Part shown: piece by piece, positions 1 to 9,600 of the stretch
Numbering within the stretch: the stretch's first letter is position 1
How the letters are laid out: the number at the start of each line of letters is the position of its first letter
Assembly (NCBI GenBank): GCA_947589615.1
Contig: CANQBU010000037.1
Location: forward strand, 1-10,716
Origin: an uncultured Clostridia bacterium
GTDB taxonomy: Bacteria > Bacillota > Clostridia > Christensenellales > UBA1242
Reading direction: 5' to 3'
DNA: 10,716 bases
The notes under the pieces: generated by a model
The model's database searches: none
Seen by the model: the letters and a program-made list of their open reading frames with translations, nothing else
Told to the model about the DNA's origin: nothing
Translations under genes and position numbers: made by a program

Positions 1-291
1 AACACCGATAAAATTTTACTGTTTGCACCCAACCCCCAAATTGTTGAAATTATAAATGATAAAAACCTTCCATATTGCCTTGTCTATACAAGCATGGATA
101 CCATCGACGAGATAAGGGAAAGAATGAGAAACCGTGGAAACCAAGAAAATTTTATAAAAGCAATGACCGACCCCTTTGCCGACTTTTATGAGAATCATAC
201 CGCCGATACTCGCCCGGCAATCAAGGTGATTTTGAATAAGGGGGAGCACCTTTCTGACTTGATACTTCCGCTGATAAAAGGGCAAAAATAA
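1..291 (+). CDS. C-terminal fragment of an unidentified protein, possibly P-loop nucleotide-kinase-like
   Basis: The frame is open from base 1 to the TAA at 289-291, giving 96 residues with no start codon that must be used; the gene begins upstream of the window. An internal ATG at 94 is in frame but has no ribosome site and would cut through a continuous fold, so I read it as internal. The visible part starts with a hydrophobic strand (KILLFAP), a second strand (YCLVYTS), then a charged helix with an ERMRNRGN motif and an NFIKAM segment. This strand-strand-helix order with an R-x-R-N-R-G-N type motif resembles the C-terminal half of small phage and Clostridia proteins related to nucleoside monophosphate kinases, where the arginine-rich helix acts as a lid. 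The P-loop would be upstream and is not visible, so the family call is an inference from memory of similar sequences. The reading frame itself is well supported. A terminator-like hairpin overlaps its stop codon. Confidence 0.6.
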   Translation, partial: NTDKILLFAPNPQIVEIINDKNLPYCLVYTSMDTIDEIRERMRNRGNQENFIKAMTDPFADFYENHTADTRPAIKVILNKGEHLSDLILPLIKGQK

Positions 292-319
292 AGAAAAATC
301 GCATTTTTTTGCCGTTTTT
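281..319 (+). terminator. Weak intrinsic-terminator-like hairpin overlapping the stop of the first gene
   Basis: GGCAAAAA at 281-288 can pair with TTTTTGCC at 306-313, with a 17-base loop, and is followed by GTTTTT at 314-319. The stem has only three G-C pairs and the T run is short, so it would be a weak terminator. A competing pairing of TTTTTTTGC (304-312) with GCAAAAAAA (322-330) is also possible. Its position at the end of a gene is what favours the terminator reading. Confidence 0.35.
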
Positions 320-512
320 AAGCAAAAAAACATAAATTATCTCAAAAATAATAAAAAACATAACATATTAATTTACAAATAAAATCACAAAAATTTTATT
401 AAGCTAAGAGAAAATCATTGAAAATTTATAAAATTTTAAATATGTGATCCTTGAAAAATTTTAGAAATCTATAGTTATACTATAGATTTTTTTTAAATAA
501 GACCCATTTTAT
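292..512. other. A+T-rich intergenic stretch
   Basis: No coding frame is supported here. The stretch is dominated by A and T runs. Apart from the two terminator-like hairpins listed separately, it contains an A+T-only inverted repeat (AAAATTT at 421-427, ATA, AAATTTT at 431-437), which is easily produced by composition alone. Weak promoter-like pairs exist (for example TTTACA at 372-377), but none has a good -10 at the right distance. I see no riboswitch, tRNA or leader-peptide signature. Confidence 0.6.
465..494 (+). terminator. Rho-independent terminator-like hairpin with eight-T tail
   Basis: AAATCTATAG (465-474) and CTATAGATTT (480-489) form a perfect 10-base-pair inverted repeat around a five-base loop TTATA, and a run of eight T bases spans 487-494. 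The shape is that of an intrinsic terminator on the plus strand. The stem has only two G-C pairs, so its strength is uncertain. It lies before the best promoter of the giant gene, so it would stop read-through from the left and insulate the giant gene rather than attenuate it. Confidence 0.6.
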
Positions 513-541
513 TTGCTAAAAAGATTAAAAAATGTTATTAT
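513..541 (+). promoter_or_regulatory. Sigma-A-type promoter with extended -10 for the giant lipoprotein gene
   Basis: TTGCTA at 513-518 (4 of 6 matches to TTGACA) is followed after exactly 17 bases by TATTAT at 536-541 (5 of 6 matches to TATAAT). A TG at 533-534, one base before the -10, gives an extended -10 element. Transcription would start near 548-549, leaving a leader of only about 20 nucleotides that begins just before the ribosome site. No other -35/-10 pair in the intergenic stretch is as good. Confidence 0.55.
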
Positions 542-550
542 GAAGATACT

Positions 551-559
551 AAGGAAGGG
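551..559 (+). promoter_or_regulatory. Ribosome binding site of the giant lipoprotein gene
   Basis: AAGGAAGGG at 551-559 offers two purine-rich anti-Shine-Dalgarno matches, 8 to 12 bases before the ATG at 568. Together with the immediate lipoprotein signal peptide it fixes the start codon. Confidence 0.75.
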
Positions 560-567
560 AATTTTTT

Positions 568-633
568 ATGAAAAAACATATGTTTTTGGTCGTTTTGCTT
601 GTCATGCTGTCCTTTGGATTGTTTACTGCCTGC
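568..633 (+). other. Lipoprotein signal peptide with lipobox cysteine (Cys22)
   Basis: The first 22 codons encode M-K-K-H, a hydrophobic core rich in Leu, Val and Met, and L-F-T-A-C. Cys22 (codon 631-633) is followed by a polar stretch (NSKAS). The A-C pair and the residue charges fit signal peptidase II processing after lipid attachment. Phe at -3 is tolerated but less common than Leu. Confidence 0.85.
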
Positions 634-3600
634 AATAGCAAGGCAAGCATAAAGGGTGATTTTAAAAAAAGCGAATACACTATTTCATTGTCGAATGCCG
701 CATCGCCGAGTGAAATAAATTTTTTAAATGAATTTGATGTCGTTGGCGTAGAACCCGCAAATGTCAAATTTGTTTCCTCAAACGAAAAAGTCCTTGCACC
801 TAAAAATGTGGCAGGGGTATTTGAGGGGGTTGCCTCAGGTGACGCATACGTCTTTGCAAGAATAAACGATAAAAACATAGCAAAAGCGAAAGTATACGTA
901 AAATATAAATTCTCTAAACCACAAAATTTAAAAATGACCGATGGAGTTCTCACCTTTGACCCTTCCTATGTAATCAAAAAGGGCGGTGAACAAATTTTCG
1001 CCCAAAAGTATGAACTTAAATACAAACTTAATGGCGACGAAGAAAAGAACCTTATAATCGAAAATGGTCAAACAAGTTATACTTTCATCGATAAAGGAAT
1101 CTATGATATAAGCCTTAACGCCCTGACTCAGGATAATGATAAAATTGACGCGTCAGAGGCAAACTCAGGTAAATTTACATTGGGCGTGATGATGCCAGTA
1201 TCCGAAACAGATTTTTCATATACTTGCTCAGAATCGGTCTTGAACACAATTACCGTTTTTACTTGGGAATGCGACGAAGAAAATGCAAAATTTGATGTAT
1301 ATATTGACGGTCTTCGAGTTGAAAAAGATTTGACAAGAAAAGAATTTAGATATGATTTCAATGCCTATGCTGGTGGCGAAGAGATTACAATCAAGATTGT
1401 CACAAAAGACGGCGAAGGGAAACGAGATGATAGTTCAAGTGATTTCAAATTTAAAATTTTAACAACTCCAACTGTTGATTATGTTTATAACGGCGAAGAT
1501 GGTTATATAACTTGGAACAACAATGACAATGTTACAAAATATATTGTAAGTATTTACAACGAAAATTTATCTTTATATGAAGATGCACAAGAAGTTGCTC
1601 CAGGCGAAGGACTGAAAGAATATCTTGAATGGCTTTACGAAGGAATTTACAAAGTAAACGTCATGGCTGTTGGCGGAACAAAGAACGGGCAAAATTATTT
1701 AAACAGCAAACTTTCCAAAGATTTGGAAGTGGGCAAAATTGTCGCCAGAGAGCCAGAAGTCACACTTGAGGGAAGCACGGCTAAAATTAAATTTCAAGGT
1801 GACCAGTATGTGACAAAATATAGAATATCTTGCGAAGGTAAAGAGAAGATATATGATACTACCCAAGGTGATACTACAACTTTTATCCTTCCACAACTTG
1901 AAGTCGGCGAGCATTACCTCCAATTTACTGCTCTTCCAACTCCGGATCAGAATTCTGAAACAAATGTTAAAGCTTTTATATTTGGTTCTAAGGCAGTTAT
2001 GAGAGTAATAAATTCAGATCCTCTTCCTTATAAATTTTACAAACTTGCAGACTTCGAAGATAATATAGAGCATAACCTTAGAGGAGACACCTCAATTATA
2101 TCCTTTGATCCTATTGAAAATGCCAATTATTATGAAATTTACATAAAGGATAAAAAAATTTCAGAACTTTCAACTTCAAGTACCGAAAGAATAACGATGA
2201 CCTTCGATAATCTTAAAAACGAAGAATTAAACTATGACTTGAATGGCGTTAAAGGATATGACTTAAAAATTATTGCTGGAACAAGGGAAAATGGAATTGA
2301 CATTGCCATTTTAAGCGAAGGACATAAGATTCTTACAATACTGCCAACTGTCAAGAAAAGTTCAAACCAAACAAATGGATATTTTTCATGGGAACTAGTG
2401 CAAAATGCCGATTACCAATATGTTATTTATAAAACCGATTCCTTAAATGAAGGTCGAAGCCAATATGTCGGACCTATTACAACAGAAGGAACTCAAATTA
2501 TGGATGAACTTATTGAAGAAGGATATTATGTAATCGAGATTGCAAGTATTCCAAAACTTGTAAATGAGCATCTTGCGTCTAATTTTAAGGATGCAGGGAA
2601 TATTGCAACATTTTCATTTATTGTTACTAAAAAGATTGAAGTGCCAGAAGTGATATTCTCGGAAGAAGGTGGATTGCACCTTGATATGATGCTTAAAGAG
2701 CATACAGGAAAGGTCAACATTTATATCATTAAGGACGGTCAACCAGTTGAGAACGGAAATCCTGTTGACTTTCCGGCTTTTGAGGAATTTAAGGGGACTA
2801 TAAAATATGACTTTGAATATGACTTTAGGGATGCGACAAAATATGAAATAAAGGTTGTAAGCAGTGGCGGATCGCTTTATGACAATGTAATTTACACGGA
2901 GTCTGAACCCACTACAATCTCAGTTACAAGAATAGCACAACCAACTATCAGTGTTGAAGATAATATAAGAGATTCTTATGATAATGTTTCCAACATGTTT
3001 AACTCGCAGATGTTGAAAATTGAAGAGTGCAAAGGTTCACAAAATGCCATAGTAAAACTAAACGACATTACGAAATTAAGCGAAGGCTATCAACTTGACC
3101 TCTTTGACCAATCGGTTTACGGCGGAAACTTTACATTAAACATAACCCTCGAGGCACAACAGCCAAATGGGAATGAGTATTATATAAGTTCCATTCCAAA
3201 GGATTATAAGTTTAGAAGAATTACAACGCCAAGTAAATTGGTTTATAAAAAGGGAATTATCTCATGGGAAAATAGTGATGACCAAACCGAAGATTATTAT
3301 ATTATGATTGCTCTTGTGAATTCATATGCATCCAATTATAGTAGAAGATTCTTCTTAAGTGAACTTGATCCAAAATATTATTCTCCTCCACTAACGGAAT
3401 ATGATTTCCAACAATATATAAATGATATTTTAACAAGTGCCGAAGCGGATGATAGAAATTTTGCAAGCGTCTTCAGACAATCGGGGACAAATATGCTTGA
3501 TATTGAACTTATCGCCTATAAAAATGGCGATCAAGATGGCACTTACATTCTCTGTTCGGCAAATGCAACAACTGCATCTGACGGCAGTGGAACGCTTCAT

Positions 3601-6600
3601 ATAAAAACACTTGCTGCACCAACTCTCGAATTTGATAGAGAAAGCGAAACAATAAGTTGGAAAAATGTGGCGAAAGATTGCTATTACGATATTTATGTGG
3701 ATGATATAAGAATTAAAGATAGTTATAAAAACCTTTCAATTCAAGACGACCATGAAATTCATTCAATCAAAAAGGATGCAATTTCTGAGGATTATTTGAG
3801 TGGAGAGGGAAGAAAGATAAAAATAGTTGCCCGTCATGACGAGTGCCTAGATTCATCTTTCTCTGAAACCATTTGTATTAAAAAACTCACTTCACCACAA
3901 ACGGTGAAAGTTGGGGTGGAAGGGGTAAAATACAATCTTATTATTCCACTTACTGATTCAACACACACTCAAAATGTAAAATTGAATGACACGGCAATAA
4001 CATTTAGAACAGGTGATATAAATGCAAGCAAAGAATTAATAGACGACGAAGGTGAACAAAAAATTGTCTTTGAAGCAATCGAATATGAAGGGAATAATTA
4101 TTATTATCTCGACTCTGATGCAGTTACAATAAACCTTTCAAACCTTGAAAATCTCGGATTTGGTGCAACAACTGAAGGAAACGCCATTAAGTGGTCGGAA
4201 CTTTGCTCAGGCTTAAAAGTGCTCGATGGAGAGGAGTGGCCATTGCGATATAAATTGGAAATTGAAAATGGCGGAAATCATCCTACTCTCGAATATTCAT
4301 ATAAGACTGAAATAAGTCTTGAAGATTTGGAAGAAGCAATCTATCAGATGTATAATATTGAACTTTCAGGTGCAATAAAAATAATCGTTTCCGCATCCAT
4401 AATAAGTGAATATAGTTGCAGTTTAAGCGAAGTAAACGCAATATACTATGGAACTTGCTCACAGAAAGATCAACTTACTTTTGCGAAATTGCAAAGCGTA
4501 GGTGAAATCAAAGTCAAGGCGGTCAATGATGGTGATTTTGATAAAAAATTAAAATCTAAATTAAAAATTTCATTCGACGATCTTTGGACCGATTCATATC
4601 CGGAAGGAATTTACTTTATTTTTACATTTGACAACTTGAAACTGCCAAATGATAAAAATTCAGTAACATTTAACGCAAGCGACGTGTTAAACGGGCAATA
4701 TGATTCATTTAAGAAAGAGGACAGAGAATTTATATATACTTTGGATTTTTACAGTCTTGCGGAAGCTAATGGACAGGATTATTTAATAAATCCGGGTGAG
4801 ACGACAGTCAGAATTCAAGTTTGTCGCGATGGCTCAGTTAATGCCGATGAAACAAGCCAAATTATTCGAAAGTTTGAAAAACCAAAGGACGAAAGTATTC
4901 GTATCGATGCAAATGGATTACTTACAATTGATCCACTTGACAAGTATATGGGAAATGCAACTTTTTCAGTCGAGGTAAGATGTGGTGGCGAAGGGGAAGA
5001 GCCTGACAACTTACTAGGTGTAAGAGACATCAAAGGAACTAATGATGGACCAGAGACACTTGATTTGATGGAGGAAGGTTTACTTAAAGGCAGAAGCGGC
5101 GAATATAAATTGCGAATTTTGGTTTATGAAGAGGACAATAATATTTTGCCTAGTGCTGTGGCATATAAAGTAGGTTATAAACTGAAGGGAATAGAAAGCA
5201 TTGAAATTGATAAATATGAAGGGGAATACGGAATTATCGATATTCAACTTATCCCTGACGAAAATTTATCAGATCGATTCGTATTTGAAGCCACTGAAAA
5301 TAATATTACCAAGCAGTTCGTTCCAAGCAAAGACGAAGAAACAGACGGACTATATCATTACTCACTTCTAGATATGCTTTATCTCTTTGATGAAAAACTC
5401 TCACGTGGTGAAAGCGACGAGCCTATAAGCGTGGAATTGACTGTTCGTGCCGATGACTCAATAAAGGCAACTCCTATGAGTGTTGAATTCTACTATAAAG
5501 TTGAATCTCCAGCGGCAGACTTAAAAAGAGTAAATTCTCTTGATAAAGATTATATAGTTTATGCTCCAGACGGAAGCATTCCTACAGCGGGATTTGTAGT
5601 TGATATAACCTTCACGCAAATACAAATCGTGGAAAATCTAGATGAAGAGGGAGGCGACCCTATAACTGAGGAGAAACTTGTAACCATTAGAAAATGTATT
5701 CCTGCTAATGAAGCACACGGGTTTTGGCTCGAAGATAAAGGGCTTTTCGTAAAGGAACTAGGTGGCGAAAGCAATTATTCAGAATGCTATGCAATTTGCA
5801 TTGATGATATTTTAAACAGCTCTGGTGAAATGATTGAGGGCGACTTCAAGATAAAAATTTCAAGAGTGGGCAAGAAAGATGGAAAGGTTTATCAGTATAA
5901 TCCAACGGATTTTAAAGATTTATATCGTTTAAAATCTATGCTCAGTGTAAGCATTTCAAATAATCGCTTAAACATTTCTTGGCTAGGTGATTTACAAGAG
6001 GAAAAGGCACCAAGTCAATATATCATCTATTTCAGAGAAAAAGAAAGCGGCGAAACTATTGGAAGATATTACACTGCCGTTTCGACAATAGATTTGCGAG
6101 GGATTAATTTTATTGATCCAGGAATTGAATATGAGGTTGAAGTTAAAGCGTTAAATTCTGATCCGCATATTATAGGCTCTGTGTTAAGTAGTAGTATAAT
6201 TGTCAAACGCTATCGAGCGCCAATGGCAATCGAAATCGAAGATGGGAAATTGATGTTTAATAAAAATGATTTTATAAAATCTGATTTCTTTACTGACATT
6301 GAGAAAATATTTGGCAATGATGGTGAATTAGCAGGCACTGCTTATTGGCAACATATAGCGGAAACACGTAACAACAGTTATTCGGGCCCCATCGATTTTA
6401 CTATTGGGCGTTTAGCAGAACAGCGAGTTATTTTGGAATTTACACGTCTGGAATCACACGAGAGTTATAAAGTTTACATTCCGGCTTATAAACTCTTCCC
6501 TGATGCACAAATTTACACAGATAGTGGAGACCAATCTTATATCACAATCTTAAAAAATTACGCGAATTCTGTTGCACAACTTGAACCAGCACAGGATACT

Positions 6601-9600
6601 GTAAATATGATAGGACAGTTGGCTGGGTCATGCCTCGGAGTAGGTGATGACGGAGACTTATTTGACGATTATTTTGACGAATTTAGAAGAAATATTCCTG
6701 CTGGCGAATATAAATTGTCGGTTTATCAAGCGGATTATATGAACAATATTGAATCAAGAGTTTCTGAAAACACAATAACCGTTTACATTTCTCCTGCTCC
6801 AACTGGTGAATTGAAAGTAGGCGAAGGCAAAGACCAAAGAGCAAATTATTATGCCGAATTCAGACCAGAAGCAACAATGTATTATGACGACGCCGAAGGG
6901 ATTTATAAAGAGCAGAAAACTGCAAAAGTTTACAAGATGGCTATTAGAAGAATTGAAAGAAATGTTCCTACAACTAATAACTTAATTGAACTTCTAATTA
7001 AAAAAGATGATGACAATTGGCACATTTACAAAGAAGATGATACTGAACTTTTAAATGTCGTAGAAACACTTGAAAACGGTAACTTTAAAGTAAATATGAC
7101 CCAATTGAGAAAGGAAATTAACGACAAAAATTTAAAATTCAATGAAACTCTTCGCGTTGATGTTTATGCCTGTGCAAAAGATGATGAAATGGTTATAAAC
7201 GGCAAGAGCTCGACATTTAATGTGACATATCTTGATTTATCAAGCACAAACATTCAATTTGATAATGGTGTTATAAGAGTAGGGAAAGTTGACTTTAACT
7301 GTGATTTACTTGTTAAATATCAACTTGAAACTGGGGAGTTAACCTCAAAGACTTTTTCTTTTGAAGACGAAAACGATGAAAACAATGACGGCGGAATAAA
7401 AATTAATCTGGAAGAACCAGGAAGATATCAAAGTATTTTAATTTCTTTAAGCGGCTCATCCTCTAAAGATTCGCTTGTTGTTGAAAGCCTCACATATTTG
7501 ATCGCGGGCAAGCTAAAAGAAGACGGCTCAAGAGAGGGCGTTTATAAACTGCATCAGCCTAATCTTACTACACAAGAGAATAAAATATTTATAAACTTCG
7601 ATGAAAAAGATTTAAGAAGAACATCATTAATGTTCTACATGGGTAATGACATATCTCTCAGCGAGGATGGTGAACAATCGGGTTATTATTATCAAAGCAC
7701 TTTTAATGATAGCACCGACAATGGTCAACCTTATATCGTCGGAGCACTTGAAGGTGGCATTCCTAAGTATCCTTCAGAGTTGAAAGCGTCAATATTCTAC
7801 GCATATTTGGGAGGAAATGTTGGCTCATTTACAGTTGAAGAATGCACAGACTTTATAGGTGCAGAATACGTATTAAAACTTTATAACAATGGTGAGGAAA
7901 TAAGCCCAATTCTTAAATCAGACAGATGGGAAATATCGGCAAGAATGCTTAATGCGGAATTAGGATACAACATTGAAAAGGGTGACGTAAGCATATCATA
8001 TAATAATGAAGATGCACCAAAGATTTATGATAGAGTAGAAGTTGAAGGCAGAGAAGAAGGTGCGCTTATATATGAAATCAGAATTTCATATTATTTGAAT
8101 AATACTGAAGAAGAAAGTTTTGTCTTCGATGAACTTTACTACAGTGAAATTTCACCTTTGGCAACTCAAATCCCAGGGCTTACATTCAACACAAATTATG
8201 ATTACTATCGTATGAAGGTCACCGTGTATGGTGCAAAATACTCAAGCATTGAAACGGAAGGCGCGGTTAAGAGCATACAAGGAAATTACTTTTATCTTGG
8301 TGACAGTGTTTATTTTGAAGATGGAGCGCAGGTGCTTATGAGCACGACATTGCAAACCGATATGTTCACAAAAACACATACTCCATATCTTGAATCTAAA
8401 ACGACTGGTGCAGGCGTAAGTAAAGGGGAGATAGTGTTCATGGTTGACAACACTGTTTATGTTGCAGGTGAAAATAATAGCGAAAAACTTTCCGTTTATG
8501 CCGATTATGAGACTGTAAATGGCGATGAAAAAACAATTTTGCTTGAAGGCGAATTTACATTTAATCAAAGTCCTTCGGAACAAGATAAGATTAAGGTTGT
8601 CTTTATTCCAGACGAAGGTCAGTTAAATGACGCGTCGGGTGATATTGTGCTCAGAATTTATGCCTTTGGAGAAGCATCTATTATATCATCACCTTTAAGA
8701 ATATACGATGTTTACAAACTTAAAAATATAACGGAAATAGAATATGAAGTAAAACTCGAGCAGGGAAATACTGTTATCGACCTTACAAAATACTTTGAAA
8801 ACAATCAAATCCGTGGCAACAACTCTTGCTATAAGATTGCGATTGAAACCGTTGACAAAGATGATGTGACCGAAAAAGTGGAATACTCAGTAAATTCAGG
8901 TGATAAAAAGTTTATAGTTTTGCCAAAACATAAAAAATTGACAATGCAAGTTATAGATGCACAAGAAGAATCGGAAATTAATGCAAGAAAATTACTCCAC
9001 AGTGACAGAAATATTTTGAATATCGAGGTTACATCGACGGAAGGAATATCATTCACATGGAATGATACTCTTAAACGCTTTGAATGGGAGTGGAGTGGTG
9101 AAACATTAAGTAAGGAATATTATATAAGCATGTATATTTCAAACAAACTTGAAAGTGACTTTACGACTGACTTATACTATATGCCAAAGAAAATGGGTCG
9201 AATCCCTGCCCCTAGAATATCACTTAGAATGAGGAATTTGGGCGAGCAGGCGAACACGCTTTACATTTACAGTGAAGCAGTGGGATATACCGGCAAAGAA
9301 GATGAAATAAATTATGATATCTTCGAAGTGGGTGGCGAAGGAAGCAGAGAGGCTCCTTATGAAATTATAGATGTTACCGAATTTAAAAACATGTCGCTGA
9401 GAAATGCTAATGGAATATTCTTCAAGATTAATGAAAACTTAATAATTAATACCTCCGATATGCTTGTTGAAGGCAAACATTTGTTTGAAGAGTTCTATGC
9501 TTCAATAGATGGTGCTGACCATACAATCACAGTAAATTGTGACACAGTATTTACGACAGAGGAAGAGATATTTAATTTTGATGGAGTTGTTCAAATGGCA

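Noticed and set aside
16..333. 105-residue open frame on the minus strand across the left edge
   Set aside because: It lies antisense to a clear plus-strand gene fragment, extends into the A+T-rich spacer, and its translation shows no domain pattern or ribosome site.
421..437. Inverted repeat AAAATTT-ATA-AAATTTT as a possible operator
   Set aside because: It is made only of A and T in a stretch of extreme A+T content, where such repeats arise by chance.
451..481. Promoter-like TTGAAA (451-456) and TATACT (476-481)
   Set aside because: The spacing is 19 bases and the -10 lies within the terminator hairpin; the downstream pair with 17-base spacing and an extended -10 is clearly better.
549..953. 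134-residue minus-strand frame over the signal-peptide region
   Set aside because: It is the complement of the giant gene's 5' end; its hydrophobic stretch mirrors the signal peptide and it has no independent support.
4796..4978. 60-residue plus-strand frame inside the giant gene
   Set aside because: It is an out-of-frame shadow with no ribosome site, and the giant frame is continuous through it with module-like sequence.
8242..8583. 113-residue minus-strand frame inside the giant gene
   Set aside because: It is antisense to intact coding sequence, has no recognisable domain and no promoter or ribosome site.
1372..9339. Repeated nonamer GGTGGCGAA at 1372, 4984, 5761 and 9331
   Set aside because: Each copy encodes Gly-Gly-Glu in the same frame in loop-like contexts, with no shared flanks or regular spacing; codon preference explains it.
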